DNA of 64,000 nt from JAICLK01 sp963742655 (GTDB lineage Bacteria; Patescibacteriota; Saccharimonadia; Saccharimonadales; UBA4665). Where the stretch lies: NCBI GenBank assembly GCA_963742655.1, contig CAVUMM010000005.1, positions 558,001 to 622,000 of the forward strand, read 5' to 3'. Position 1 is the first letter of the stretch, and the number at the start of each line of letters is the position of its first letter. Shown one piece after another: positions 1 to 8,000 of this stretch. Below the pieces are notes generated by a model. It saw only the letters and a program-made list of their open reading frames with translations, searched no databases and was not told where the DNA came from. Both the position numbers and the translations under genes were made by a program.

Positions 1-474
1 AGCGGCGGAATATTCATTTCGGAGCACGTGGCGAACGAACCGTTTGTGCTTGTCGGCCACCCGTCAATTGTAGAATCCGCGGATCGTGCTATAAAGCGCG
101 GCGAATTACCGCAATTTATCAGCTATGATCCGCTATCGGCCACGCGCCGAATCGTTGAAAAGGCGCTCTTGGAGCGTGGGGTGACCGCGCGCCCGACGTT
201 TTATTCAACGAGCCCGAGCGTCATTCTGCAGCTTGTTCTGCTAAATAAAGGCGTCGCAGCCGTGCCTTATCTGATAGCTAAGTACTATCTTACAAACCGC
301 TCCATCGTAGTGATTGGCCGCCCGAAGCCGATTATCATAGAGCGGCCGATAAGCATAATCCGTCGTCGAAATAAACTGATGATCGCGCCGATGAGCTCCG
401 CGATTAACCGTGCGAGCGAACTTTTCGGTGCTTACCACGAAGAGGTTGATAAATTATATTCGGCAATGCGTTGA
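1..474 (+). CDS. LysR-type transcriptional regulator, C-terminal part (5' truncated by window edge)
   Basis: The frame is open from base 1 and ends at a TGA at 472-474, giving about 157 residues, so the real start lies outside the window. The sequence matches the second half of a LysR substrate-binding domain: a strand FVLVGHPS, then the segment FISYDPLSATRRIVEKAL, then the effector-pocket segment TSPSVILQLVLLNKGVAAVP and a closing helix near the C-terminus. The N-terminal winged helix is not visible. The family activates or represses nearby genes in response to a small ligand. The Nudix gene follows 23 bases downstream but has its own -10 box, so co-transcription is not implied. GTG at 28 is an internal codon, not a convincing start. 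Confidence 0.75.
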   Translation, partial: SGGIFISEHVANEPFVLVGHPSIVESADRAIKRGELPQFISYDPLSATRRIVEKALLERGVTARPTFYSTSPSVILQLVLLNKGVAAVPYLIAKYYLTNRSIVVIGRPKPIIIERPISIIRRRNKLMIAPMSSAINRASELFGAYHEEVDKLYSAMR

Positions 475-497
475 GGTTCGGTATACTTTATTAAGTA

Positions 498-992
498 ATG
501 GCAAATGTTTCCCATGATAGCGAAACGCCGGCAGTTGGCCAGCAGGTAATTGTGGCTTGCGCATTCATACATCACAATTTTGACGGTGTTGAAAAAGTTT
601 TTCTGGCGCAGCGTGCCAAAACTAAAAAGTTTTATCCTGGAGTGTTTGAAATCCCGGGCGGCCATATCGATTTTGGCGAAGATATCGTTGACGGGCTGAA
701 GCGTGAGGTGCGTGAGGAGCTCGGCAAAGATATTATTGTCGGTGACGCGTTCAGTGCGTTTACCTATATCAACGAAGTAAAAGGCGCGCACGCCGTTGAG
801 GTGACATTTTTCGCGCAGTTTGTCGGGCGCCTCGATGATATCAAAATCGATCCGGCGGACCACATGGCGTGGGATTGGTTTGCGGAATCGGATGATGATA
901 AGTTCATGATCAATCGCAAACCGGATGACCCGGAGCCGGCCGTCGTTCGGCGCGGTATCGCAATCTTAAGAGGTGAGCAATTGCGCTTTTAA
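498..992 (+). CDS. Nudix hydrolase
   Basis: A 164-residue Nudix protein. The Nudix box spans about residues 54-76: GGHIDFGEDIV, followed by REVREELG, which holds the metal-binding glutamates. The family cleaves nucleoside diphosphates linked to another moiety using Mg2+; the substrate cannot be read from the sequence. No Shine-Dalgarno is present. Instead TATACT at 482-487 lies 10 bases before the ATG, which suggests a leaderless transcript. Three other Nudix-type proteins occur in the window (33578, 51230 and 53328). Downstream bases 993-1068 show nothing recognisable. Confidence 0.85.
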   Translation: MANVSHDSETPAVGQQVIVACAFIHHNFDGVEKVFLAQRAKTKKFYPGVFEIPGGHIDFGEDIVDGLKREVREELGKDIIVGDAFSAFTYINEVKGAHAVEVTFFAQFVGRLDDIKIDPADHMAWDWFAESDDDKFMINRKPDDPEPAVVRRGIAILRGEQLRF

Positions 993-1068
993 TTTTCTGA
1001 AATATTATTTCAACATGAGCGTTTTTAGCCCATGAAGTTTTCGAAAATGCTTGAGTATGGAATCTTCC

Positions 1069-2502
1069 CTACTCGTAATGAAGAGCTTCTACCGGGTCGA
1101 GCTTAGCGGCGCGGCGTGCCGGGTACAGACCTGCCATCATACCGATAAGCGTGGTAGTCCCGACGACTGTCAAAACGAGCCACCATGGCACACCGATAAT
1201 GTCGTGCGCTTTCAGGCCATTGCTGGCGAGCTGCTTATTAATAAACACGTTGGCTAAACGCGTCAGCCCGTAACCGGCGGCCACGCCGAACACGCCGCCC
1301 CAGAAACCGAGCAGTGCGGCCTCGAAGGTAAACAATGCGCTGACAGCGGAACGTTTGGCGCCGACGGCACGCATCACGCCGATCTCGCGTGTGCGTTCCA
1401 GGATAGCCATTATCATGGTATTCACGACGCCAATGGCCGCGACCGCCAGCGCGATGCCGCCGATGCCGCCGAGTACCAGTCCGATGATATTGAAGATACT
1501 TAACTGTGCCTTGATAAATGTTTCCGCATCGGCCGCACCGACACCTAATTTTTTAATAGCTTTCGTTACACTGGCCGCGTTTTTGACGTCATCAACTTTA
1601 ACCGTAAACGAGTCGTAGCCGTTTTTCGTTATCATATCGGTCGTAACCAGAGACACATGCTGCATCGGATTACAGGGGCCGGGTGTGCGTTGGCAAGCTG
1701 CTTGCGCGGCCTGGTTTGCGGCCTGATCGGCTGCTGTCGTCTGAAAGTTTCGCTGTTCAAGCATCCCATGCATCCACGGCAGGGGCACGCGGATGGTCGC
1801 GGAATGGCTGCTGGTATCGGCAACGCCTATGATTTTTGCTGTCAGAATTGTCGGGGGTGGTGATGGCGGCGGTCCTTGGCTTGGCCCGTTCTGAGTATCT
1901 GGATTCATGATTTTTGCACCCACGCCGGAGTACCAATTTTGGCTTTGCAATTGTACAGTCTTACCGATGATCCTTTTATAATTGTTTTTATATCCAAATT
2001 TATCCGCATAGTCGGAGGTGATAGTGATGACACCGCTTTTGTCATTGGCATTTAAGTCGCGGCCAGCCAATATGTTGTTTAATATGATGCCGTTCGCGTC
2101 ATAGGCGGTGAAAGTTTGAGTCGAAAGTTTTTTGCCGCCAAGAATAATCGCTTCGAACGGACTGTTTCCTACGACACGCGCAACGCCGGTGACGTGATTG
2201 ATGCGACCGATTTTGGCTGCAAGACTATCGGTTAATCTCACGCAGCCGTCGCAATTGTATGTGCCGCTGTTGCTAGCGCTGTTAAAATCGGAAATATCGG
2301 CGTGTGGCGAAACAGCGACCTGTTGCAGCATGCCGGTCGCATTGAGTTGCGACAGGAAGAAATTCTTGGCACCGAAGACCAATGCCAGCATAATCGCGAC
2401 GCTCGTCGCGCCGATAACAACAGCAAAAATAGTTAGTGCGCTACGAAGTTTCTGTCGCATGATATTTCGAAGGGCGAGCATAATATAATCTGTAAATCGC
2501 AT
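1069..2502 (-). CDS. ABC transporter permease, MacB/FtsX type
   Basis: A 477-residue permease with the MacB topology. One N-terminal membrane segment (about residues 20-45, after the amphipathic start MRFTDYIMLALRNIMRQKLR) is followed by a large extracytoplasmic domain and three C-terminal membrane segments. The FtsX-type coupling motif ILERTREIGVMRAVGA lies between the first two of these. The extracytoplasmic part holds a proline-rich stretch (SQGPPPSPPPT). The ATPase gene ends 6 bases upstream on the same strand, so the two form an operon and presumably an exporter of peptides, lipids or drugs, or a mechanotransmission complex. The substrate is unknown. Confidence 0.9.
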   Translation of the reverse strand: MRFTDYIMLALRNIMRQKLRSALTIFAVVIGATSVAIMLALVFGAKNFFLSQLNATGMLQQVAVSPHADISDFNSASNSGTYNCDGCVRLTDSLAAKIGRINHVTGVARVVGNSPFEAIILGGKKLSTQTFTAYDANGIILNNILAGRDLNANDKSGVITITSDYADKFGYKNNYKRIIGKTVQLQSQNWYSGVGAKIMNPDTQNGPSQGPPPSPPPTILTAKIIGVADTSSHSATIRVPLPWMHGMLEQRNFQTTAADQAANQAAQAACQRTPGPCNPMQHVSLVTTDMITKNGYDSFTVKVDDVKNAASVTKAIKKLGVGAADAETFIKAQLSIFNIIGLVLGGIGGIALAVAAIGVVNTMIMAILERTREIGVMRAVGAKRSAVSALFTFEAALLGFWGGVFGVAAGYGLTRLANVFINKQLASNGLKAHDIIGVPWWLVLTVVGTTTLIGMMAGLYPARRAAKLDPVEALHYE

Positions 2503-2508
2503 AAAATT

Positions 2509-3198
2509 TTAGGCCGCTCTCCGTTCAGTCAGCTTGCCGTCATGAATCTGGATAATGCGTCCTGCCTGGCGGGCGATGTTATTATCATGCGTGATGATGA
2601 TGAGTGTGATTCCCTGCTTGTTCAAGTCTTTGAGCAATCGAATAATTTCATCACCCCGCTGACTATCGAGGTTTCCGGTAGGCTCGTCGGCGATTATAAT
2701 ACTGGGTTTTACGACCAACGCCCTGGCAATCGCTACGCGCTGACGCTGACCGCCGGACAACTGGCTCGGCCGGTGCTTCAATCGTTCCCCGAGCCCGACA
2801 GCCTGCAGGCATTCGGTGGCGCGGGCTTTGCGCTCTTTGGTTTTGACGCGTGAAAATATAAGCGGTAGCATGACGTTTTCGAGTGCTGTTTGAGTCCCTT
2901 GCAGATTGAATGACTGGAAAACAAACCCGATATGGTGATTACGATACGCCGATAGTTTACCGTCGCGCATGTGCGACAAATCCTCGCCGTCTACCGTAAT
3001 TGTGCCGCTGGTTGGTCGGTCGAGCCCCCCGATAATATTGGCCAACGTCGACTTGCCTGAGCCGCTCGGACCGGTTATGGCAACAAACTCCCCGGCTCGG
3101 ATGCCCAGATTCAAATTGTCCAAGGCATTTAGCACTTCATCGCCCAAGTGAAAAGTCTTTGTTACGTTTCTAAGTTCAATGATGGTGTTATTTGCCAT
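2509..3198 (-). CDS. ABC transporter ATPase, MacB/LolD type
   Basis: A 229-residue nucleotide-binding protein with all motifs: Walker A GPSGSGKST (about 43-51), Q-loop in VFQSFNLQ, signature LSGGQRQR (147-154), Walker B IIIADEP (167-173), D-loop NLDS and H-loop His in ITHD (about 204). The length and the motif ADEPTGNLDS are typical of the LolD/MacB/FtsE group. It precedes its permease by 6 bases. The 103 bases upstream (3199-3301) separate it from folC and show no strong hairpin. Confidence 0.93.
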   Translation of the reverse strand: MANNTIIELRNVTKTFHLGDEVLNALDNLNLGIRAGEFVAITGPSGSGKSTLANIIGGLDRPTSGTITVDGEDLSHMRDGKLSAYRNHHIGFVFQSFNLQGTQTALENVMLPLIFSRVKTKERKARATECLQAVGLGERLKHRPSQLSGGQRQRVAIARALVVKPSIIIADEPTGNLDSQRGDEIIRLLKDLNKQGITLIIITHDNNIARQAGRIIQIHDGKLTERRAA

Positions 3199-3301
3199 AT
3201 TGCCTGTATGTAAATCTGTGTACTTTTTTTCAAGGCCTACTATAACTTAAGCATAAGCCCTTCCGAATCGTTTGCAAAGCCTTATCGTTTTGTAACGAAG
3301 A

Positions 3302-4564
3302 CTATCCTTCGTGAATCAGCGGGCGGATGCCGCTGAACAAATATAGCGACCCGGTAATCAACAGAATTGGCTCGGGACGATCTAGGAGGTTATTGTAAGC
3401 TTTGGCGAGATCAGGCTCCACAGTGCACGTTTTACCCTGCTCGTGCAAATAGGCAGCGATATCTTGCGGCGGAATAAACTTTTTCGGCATGTCGTCCGGC
3501 TCCTGGTCGAAAGCGGTGATATCCAGCGTGTAGCCGGACAGCATGTCGAGCGCACGCTGCCACCGGTCGCCGCGCGCGCTGACGAATGCCACCAATGCGG
3601 CAACCGGCTGGTTTGGGAACTTGGCGCGCATGCTTTCGAGCAAGGTTTTCATTTTTTGCTCGTTGTGCGCGCCATCAACCACCAGAATTTTGCCATTGAC
3701 GTGAAATATATCCATTCGGCTTGGGACGTACGTGGCCGCTGCTTCGGCGCGTTGACTTTCGCTAAGCGGCGACCGGCCCTCACGGGTTAAAACGTAGTTG
3801 GCGGCCTGCTCGGACAAAAATATATTACGCTGCTGGAACAATGGCAGCGATCGGTCTTCTTTTGGGAATTCGCTCGGGGCTGCGATTTCGTGCAATGTCG
3901 CGTTCTGTTGTCCGCAGCGATTACGTACTACGGCCATAACTTCATCCGATTGGCTATACATAAAAACGTGATTTTCCGGTTGGATGATGCCGGCTTTCTG
4001 AGTAGCGATCTTGGTAATCGTATTGCCGAGCACATTGGTGTGGTCCAGGCCGATATCGGTGATGACGCAGACTTTGTCCGGACGCGAAATCACATTGGTG
4101 CCGTCCAGCAGTCCGCCTAGGCCCACTTCGATGACCGCGTAATCAACGCCGCTTCGGGCAAACTGCCAAAACGCAAATGCCACCATTATTTCAAAGTACG
4201 ATGGCTGTAAACCACTGGCTAGCACCAGATCCATAAACTCGCCGAGCGCCGCGCAGAATTTTTCTTCGGGCAACATAGTGTGATTAATCTGTACGCGCTC
4301 ATTCAGTTCTATGACATGCGGCGAAACGCTCAAGCCCACGACCGCGCCGGAAGCCTCAAGCAACGCGGCCGTGTAGTATGCCGTAGAACTTTTTCCGGAT
4401 GTGCCGGCAATGTGCACTATCTTGAGCGATTCCTGTGGGTAGCCGAGATATTTGACCAGCGCTTGCATACGGTCAAGCGTATACGTGTTCGACCCGGGCA
4501 CATCATAAAACCTGCGCAGCGCCTGCCGCGCTTCCTCGAAATTCCGTATCACCATTCCAACCAT
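3302..4564 (-). CDS. folC: Bifunctional folylpolyglutamate synthase / dihydrofolate synthase
   Basis: A 420-residue Mur-ligase-fold enzyme that adds glutamate to folates and, in bifunctional forms, makes dihydrofolate from dihydropteroate. The P-loop GTSGKSST lies at about 54-61. It is followed by the folate-site segment SVSPHVIELNERVQIN, by VGLGGLLDGTN, by GLDHTNVLG and by the linker motif VDGAHNEQKM. Length is normal for FolC. With folP (13734), folD (54491) and glyA (34030) it forms a dispersed folate set. The start used gives MVGMVIR; the ATG three codons in (4555) is also possible. No Shine-Dalgarno is evident. Confidence 0.93.
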   Translation of the reverse strand: MVGMVIRNFEEARQALRRFYDVPGSNTYTLDRMQALVKYLGYPQESLKIVHIAGTSGKSSTAYYTAALLEASGAVVGLSVSPHVIELNERVQINHTMLPEEKFCAALGEFMDLVLASGLQPSYFEIMVAFAFWQFARSGVDYAVIEVGLGGLLDGTNVISRPDKVCVITDIGLDHTNVLGNTITKIATQKAGIIQPENHVFMYSQSDEVMAVVRNRCGQQNATLHEIAAPSEFPKEDRSLPLFQQRNIFLSEQAANYVLTREGRSPLSESQRAEAAATYVPSRMDIFHVNGKILVVDGAHNEQKMKTLLESMRAKFPNQPVAALVAFVSARGDRWQRALDMLSGYTLDITAFDQEPDDMPKKFIPPQDIAAYLHEQGKTCTVEPDLAKAYNNLLDRPEPILLITGSLYLFSGIRPLIHEG

Positions 4565-4667
4565 CTTACATCAATCCGTTAAGATGGTATACTTCATTAT
4601 TTACCACTATATGGCCGTCGATGACATAATAGGGGTTCGAAGCTTATTGTTATGTTATAATCCTTCC

Positions 4668-5021
4668 ATGCCCTGGAAGGATATAGAGAAGCAGCGAGCA
4701 GCCATCCGACGTCACTACTATACAAACCGACAATCCTACATTGATAAAGCATTACGACGGAAAAAGGAAGTCCGAGGTTGGGTCAACAAATTAAAAGAAG
4801 CTTCGCCATGTACCGATTGCAATAAAGCGTACCCTTATTATGTGATGGACTTTGATCATGTTGGTGATAAGAATATTGAGATAAATAAACTTATCAATAG
4901 CTGTAGCATTAGAAGACTGGAGGAAGAGATCAAAAACTGCGAACTGGTTTGTTCTAATTGTCATCGGATTAGAACATATGAACGGTTAGCCCAAAGTTCG
5001 ATAGAATCAGATATACTATAA
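4668..5021 (+). CDS. Small HNH-like zinc-ribbon protein
   Basis: A 117-residue basic protein. It carries CTDC (Cys48, Cys51), then MDFDHVGDK with His64, then CSNCHR (Cys95, Cys98, His99). This pairing of two CxxC knuckles around a DFDHV motif is seen in small HNH-endonuclease-like proteins in phages and bacterial genomes. A metal-bound nucleic-acid-binding fold is likely; nuclease activity is an inference. A longer frame opens at 4584, but TATAAT at 4656-4661 ends 6 bases before the ATG at 4668, which supports this start and a leaderless message. It lies just upstream of tRNA-Arg(TCG). Confidence 0.65.
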   Translation: MPWKDIEKQRAAIRRHYYTNRQSYIDKALRRKKEVRGWVNKLKEASPCTDCNKAYPYYVMDFDHVGDKNIEINKLINSCSIRRLEEEIKNCELVCSNCHRIRTYERLAQSSIESDIL

Positions 5022-5027
5022 AAATAT

Positions 5028-5104
5028 GCCCGCGTAGCTCAGTGGATTAGAGCGTCTCGCTTCGGACGAGAAAGTCGGGGGTTCGAATCCCTCCGCGGGT
5101 ACCA
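5028..5104 (+). tRNA. tRNA-Arg (anticodon TCG)
   Basis: A complete cloverleaf with encoded CCA. The acceptor stem GCCCGCG (5028-5034) pairs with CGCGGGT (one G-U pair). The D arm has TAGCTCAG, the anticodon stem is TCTCG/CGAGA around loop CTTCGGA (anticodon TCG), and the T arm holds GTTCGAATC. The 3' end GTACCA starts the repeat found again at 7883. This tRNA heads the accessory array that runs to about 9.4 kb. Confidence 0.95.
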
Positions 5105-5120
5105 TGCAAAAATTACAGAT
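5099..5120 (+). repeat. tRNA-Arg 3'-end direct repeat, copy 1
   Basis: The last 6 bases of the tRNA (GTACCA) plus 16 following bases match 7883-7904 at 20 of 22 positions. Both have GTACCA, 10 bases, then ACAGAT. This spacing is shared with the elements at 5958, 14901 and 15708. It is read as an attachment-site-like duplication. Confidence 0.7.
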
Positions 5121-5158
5121 TAGAGATGGTCGCCAGTAATAGATTCTGCGATCCTGCC

Positions 5159-5545
5159 TCAACCGATAGACTTTGCTCTGCCACCACTTTGATTCACTAG
5201 CTTCTTGTCGAATGTCCACACGGGAAGTGCATTTTGCAATTCGGCGTAATGAATCAGGCAACAATCAACGAAAGAAAGAGCCGGATGATTCGAATAATCT
5301 AAGAGAGCTCGGCTGAAAAGTGTTCGGTTGCAATTAAACACTGGCTCATCGATTACTTTAGCAGTATTTTCTGCTACAACATCCCGTGGCAGCTCGTAGA
5401 ACTTTTCCAGAGCAAACGTAAGTTCGACAATAATAACGTCCGGAACCTGCAGTTTACTAGATGCAGACAGTAATGTATCTATGCGCTTTGTACGCTCGTC
5501 ATCCCTGACGAGCAGCCAATCGAGCAGAACATTCGTGTCGAGCAT
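5159..5545 (-). CDS. PIN-domain toxin (VapC-like)
   Basis: A 128-residue PIN protein. The acidic residues of the ribonuclease site are visible: Asp3 in MLDTNV, Glu41 in VELTFALEKF, Asp94 in SFVDCCLIHYAE and Asp113 in TFDKKL. The family cleaves RNA, usually tRNA or rRNA, when its antitoxin is degraded. Its start is separated by 2 bases from the end of the AbrB-type antitoxin gene, the usual antitoxin-first order on the minus strand. The gene lies in the first cassette behind tRNA-Arg(TCG). All four acidic positions are kept, so it may be functional. Confidence 0.85.
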   Translation of the reverse strand: MLDTNVLLDWLLVRDDERTKRIDTLLSASSKLQVPDVIIVELTFALEKFYELPRDVVAENTAKVIDEPVFNCNRTLFSRALLDYSNHPALSFVDCCLIHYAELQNALPVWTFDKKLVNQSGGRAKSIG

Positions 5546-5547
5546 GG

Positions 5548-5808
5548 TTACTTGCCGAATTTCTCTACGGAAGAAAGCGTAAAGCCTTCACCACCGTTAT
5601 ACTGTTTGCTTTCTGTACCCGCCTGTTGTAGCGCTAGCCTGTTCATCTCCCGGATTTCTTCAATGGTGCGCGAACGCTCGATCACATACTCACCCAACTT
5701 ATTCTTAGTAAATGTAATCTGCATACCAGGCTTTATGCCAAGTTGCTTTCGAATCTCGATCGGGATTGTTGTAGTGCCTTTACTTGTGAGTATGGTTTTA
5801 TATGTCAT
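5548..5808 (-). CDS. AbrB/MazE-type (SpoVT-AbrB) antitoxin
   Basis: An 86-residue protein with an N-terminal swapped-hairpin AbrB domain: ILTSKGTTTIPIEIRKQLGI then KPGMQITF. The C-terminal tail, rich in polar residues, would wrap the PIN toxin encoded next. Such antitoxins bind operators in their own promoter. A perfect inverted repeat sits 17 bases upstream (5825-5856), fitting autoregulation. The pair forms one toxin-antitoxin module. Confidence 0.85.
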   Translation of the reverse strand: MTYKTILTSKGTTTIPIEIRKQLGIKPGMQITFTKNKLGEYVIERSRTIEEIREMNRLALQQAGTESKQYNGGEGFTLSSVEKFGK

Positions 5809-5824
5809 GTCATGACAGTACTAC

Positions 5825-5856
5825 TAAGTATTACCATAAGTCAATAGTAATACTTA
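5825..5856 (-). promoter_or_regulatory. Inverted-repeat operator upstream of the AbrB/PIN module
   Basis: TAAGTATTAC (5825-5834) and GTAATACTTA (5847-5856) form a perfect 10-base inverted repeat with a 12-base spacer. On the minus strand a TTGACT -35-like hexamer lies in the spacer. The position directly upstream of the antitoxin start suggests binding by the AbrB-type antitoxin. Confidence 0.55.
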
Positions 5857-5916
5857 ACATCTCCATGTCAGCCCTCGCACTGCAACAGATCCTCAAGTGC
5901 ACCATAAAGTCTGACT

Positions 5917-5966
5917 ATGTCAGGATAAAAGGCGGTTCCGCCTTTTATCCACTGAGCGTACCATTT
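5917..5966 (+). repeat. Hairpin repeat ending in GCGTACCA, copy 1
   Basis: A perfect 13-base stem GGATAAAAGGCGG / CCGCCTTTTATCC (5923-5950, 2-base loop) is followed by ACTGAGCGTACCATT. Related copies lie at 8470-8516 and 9367-9414, always running into GTACCA or GTATCA. All three lie in the accessory array and mark cassette ends. Confidence 0.65.
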
Positions 5967-6051
5967 CCAAGTTACAGAGGTGGAGATTTTCGCATTTGAG
6001 CGTTAGCTTATTTTGATTGAAATTTGTCGTCTGTTTCATGGTGTTCGAAAC
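5958..6051 (+). repeat. Cassette junction element, 94-base form
   Basis: GTACCA (5958), then 10 bases, then ACAGAGG, and at the other end TCTGT followed by GTTCGAA (6043-6049). The end segments can pair as ACCAT/ATGGT and ACAGA/TCTGT. It lies between the AbrB/PIN cassette and the next gene. The element resembles a tRNA 3' terminus followed by the T-loop of another tRNA copy. Confidence 0.55.
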
Positions 6052-6104
6052 CCTTAAGGTCTCGTCGATTGGTATTTACACTAATATCATGTTATTATTA
6101 CTTT

Positions 6105-6603
6105 ATGAATCGGGTATCCCCTGAATCTCGACCGATTATCTCCAATGGTGTTCGTCTTGACCGTTTGTTAGATTTTTGCCGTTCCAACTATCCTCGATCC
6201 CGTACCCTAAGATAAGAGTAGCCATTACTGTTACTGGCGTGGAGCCCACGTAGGGGCTCTCGCTTTCAATCTACTGAAAGGGCTCGGTTACATTAATTCC
6301 GGGGACACTAGATATATTGGTGCTCGTGACTGTGCTCTAGACTGGGCAAATAGCTTGGTCAATAATCCTCGATCTGAAAGATGGCAATTCGATTACGCTG
6401 AAGCTGCACGCCTTGAAATAGCGCTTGGTCAGCACATCCCCGATGTATTTCCAGCCATGGTCATCGCCTTACGACCTGAGACTCCAATTGCCCAACATCA
6501 GATCGGTGATGAGTGCTTTGATTTTCGAGTGGCATGGTTAGTCTTAGACCCCGACTCACTAAAAGCGATCGAAGAGATCTTTGAAGTGCCGTTACTAAAA
6601 TAG
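6105..6603 (+). pseudogene. Unknown protein, single-base frameshift
   Basis: The ATG at 6105 opens a frame reading MNRVSPESRPIISNGVRLDR that stops at 6213. The frame one base away continues from 6211 to the stop at 6601 and is clearly protein-like (for example WQFDYAEAARLEIALGQHI, and DPDSLKAIEEIFEVPLLK). Removing one base near 6213 joins them into about 165 residues. No family is recognised. TATTAT-like bases precede the ATG. The downstream piece alone could start at TTG 6355, but the continuity of the open frame argues for a broken longer gene. Bases 6604-6784 show no gene. Confidence 0.45.
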
Positions 6604-6783
6604 TCCGAGCCCGAAAGCTTATGTTCCGCCGATTTCAGACATTGTGATTTCTATGCCAAGATCGGCAATACGGTCGTTCAAACTTATGAATGCCGGCCAA
6701 AGGGTGTGCCAATTTTGGGTCGTTTGGCATACCAAATTATATGCACAATGACCTCTGTTATTAAGATTTAATTACTCTTTAGG

Positions 6784-6806
6784 AAGACCGGGCGGGATTC
6801 GAACCG
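6784..6806 (-). repeat. tRNA T-arm/acceptor remnant, minus strand
   Basis: On the minus strand this reads CGGTTCGAATCCCG followed by CCCGGTCTT, the pattern of a tRNA T arm and 3' acceptor strand without the rest of a cloverleaf. It lies just past the 3' end of the PadR-linked membrane gene, as if that two-gene unit were a cassette inserted in the opposite orientation. Confidence 0.45.
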
Positions 6807-6816
6807 AAATCTAAGC

Positions 6817-7446
6817 CTAGTTCGTAACACACTTGTGTAATAGAACACCATGGGGTTGTCGTTCGGCACTACCGCCTGGAGCGGCCACAGACAAACTGCT
6901 GCCTTTGCCTATCTGCCCATCGTCGGGAAACAGACAAGATACTGAGTAAGCTTGATTGGATTGGAATGTAACTAGCACACCTTTACTCTGTGACTGAATG
7001 TCCGCTACATTGGCTCTAAACAATAAGGTTGTATTGCCATAGCTATTGAAAAAATGGTCGTCCTGCATTGCCTCAGCAATCTGAGCGACTGAAACTTGGG
7101 ATATACCTGATGTTTGGCGAGAGTGCAGATTGCCAAACCACCACGAGAATCCGTTTGCTAACAACAGAACTAAGACAACTCCACTAAATAGTATTTTCAC
7201 ATTACGACTCATTTTCATTTCTAAACCCTTTCCGCTTGTTAAATGTTCTTTGACAGCACTCATAGGTAAGTCCAATAACGCCCTAAGCCATATGACGGCT
7301 TTTCCCAAATGACTATCTTCACCCTTAAGCATATCGTCAAAAGTCTGCACCATCGGGTCGGAGTATCTCTTCCGGTAATTCGCGGGGTACAAAACAAGTA
7401 GTTTGCCATATATTTCCGCTGCTCTTCGATTAACAGTAAACCCCAT
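6817..7446 (-). CDS. Membrane protein with C-terminal OB-fold (tRNA_anti-like) domain
   Basis: About 209 residues. The N-terminal cytoplasmic part (about 1-80) carries ILYP-like LLVLYPANYRKRYSDPMVQTF, found in membrane proteins paired with PadR regulators. One membrane segment follows (about 83-103). The external C-terminal part resembles the tRNA_anti-like OB fold, with LFRANVADIQSQ, VLVTF, VSCLFPDD, GSSLSVAAPGG and a final HKCV. The ATG at 7446 overlaps the end of the padR gene by 17 bases, so the two are translationally coupled. The likely role is in an envelope function under PadR control; the substrate is unknown. Confidence 0.6.
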   Translation of the reverse strand: MGFTVNRRAAEIYGKLLVLYPANYRKRYSDPMVQTFDDMLKGEDSHLGKAVIWLRALLDLPMSAVKEHLTSGKGLEMKMSRNVKILFSGVVLVLLLANGFSWWFGNLHSRQTSGISQVSVAQIAEAMQDDHFFNSYGNTTLLFRANVADIQSQSKGVLVTFQSNQAYSVSCLFPDDGQIGKGSSLSVAAPGGSAERQPHGVLLHKCVTN

Positions 7447-7771
7447 AAGCAATCTCCAAGACTTGCCTTTTGCGGGCGAGCTCTAAGCTGTTTTCGTAAT
7501 ATTGCAATTCTGCACCAAGCGATTTTCTGCCTTTGCTAGTTAAGCGATAGTAGCGTCTGCGCACATCATCACTGTTTTTTAATTCTTCGATTAAGCCTTG
7601 TTCGTGGAGCTGTTTGATACTTGTATACAGGGCGCCTGGGCTTAACTTAATTTTTCCGGCACTATCTTCAGATACTTGTTTGATAATTTCATAACCATGT
7701 CGTTCTCTAAGGCTAAGAGCCAGTAAGATACTAAATGCTACTTGAGGTAATTGGTTGAATTGTCGAGCCAT
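7430..7771 (-). CDS. PadR-family transcriptional regulator
   Basis: A 113-residue PadR protein. The winged helix contains FSILLALSLRERHGYEIIKQ, the recognition segment LSPGALYTSIKQLHEQGLI and the wing RRRYYRLTSKGRKSL, followed by a dimerisation helix. The family usually represses its own operon and a linked membrane protein. TATACT lies 6 bases before the ATG and a dyad overlaps the promoter, so the message is probably leaderless and autoregulated. It is followed by the overlapping OB-fold membrane gene. Confidence 0.88.
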   Translation of the reverse strand: MARQFNQLPQVAFSILLALSLRERHGYEIIKQVSEDSAGKIKLSPGALYTSIKQLHEQGLIEELKNSDDVRRRYYRLTSKGRKSLGAELQYYENSLELARKRQVLEIAYGVYC

Positions 7772-7777
7772 ATCGGA

Positions 7778-7817
7778 AGTATATATCTAACTTAGTTATA
7801 TGTCAAACTTAGATATA
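7778..7817 (-). promoter_or_regulatory. padR promoter with overlapping operator
   Basis: On the minus strand TTGACA (7801-7806) and TATACT (7778-7783) are separated by exactly 17 bases, and the start codon follows 6 bases after the -10. TATATCTAA (7782-7790) and TTAGATATA (7809-7817) form a perfect 9-base inverted repeat around the -35, a plausible PadR operator. Confidence 0.7.
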
Positions 7818-7882
7818 CCATCCATGATAGCTCAGACGGTTTGACAAGATAAAAGTGCGGTAATAACTTTGTCTATCGTGCC

Positions 7883-7975
7883 GTACCATGCAAAGTTTAC
7901 AGATATGAAGGCATTGCAGAAAATATGCCTTGTTATTTTTCATCGAATTTCTAATCTGTTGCATGGGTTCGAATC
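7883..7975 (+). repeat. Cassette junction element, 93-base form
   Basis: It starts with GTACCATGCAAAG, a near copy of the tRNA-Arg(TCG) 3' flank, and ends in GTTCGAATC (7967-7975). Both ends pair: CCATGCAA with TTGCATGG, and ACAGAT with ATCTGT. The middle has its own hairpin AAGGCAT/ATGCCTT. The cupin cassette starts right behind it. Confidence 0.6.
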
Positions 7976-8000
7976 CTTTATGGCTGGTATTATTGTTCAT

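Noticed and set aside
1051..1863. Plus-strand ORFs inside the ABC permease gene
   Set aside because: They are antisense shadows of a clearly coding minus-strand gene.
4584..4667. Longer start for the HNH-like gene
   Set aside because: A TATAAT box lies between this and ATG 4668, so the upstream part would not be transcribed from the evident promoter.
5016..5264. Minus-strand ORFs across tRNA-Arg(TCG), similarly at 37619-37810 and 39495-39722
   Set aside because: They read through tRNA genes and give the familiar spurious peptide of the type GFEPPTFSSEA; the tRNA models explain the sequence.
7823..7890. Degenerate tRNA before the cupin cassette (TAGCTCAGACGG...GTACCA)
   Set aside because: The D-arm-like start and CCA end are suggestive, but no anticodon or T arm can be folded between them.
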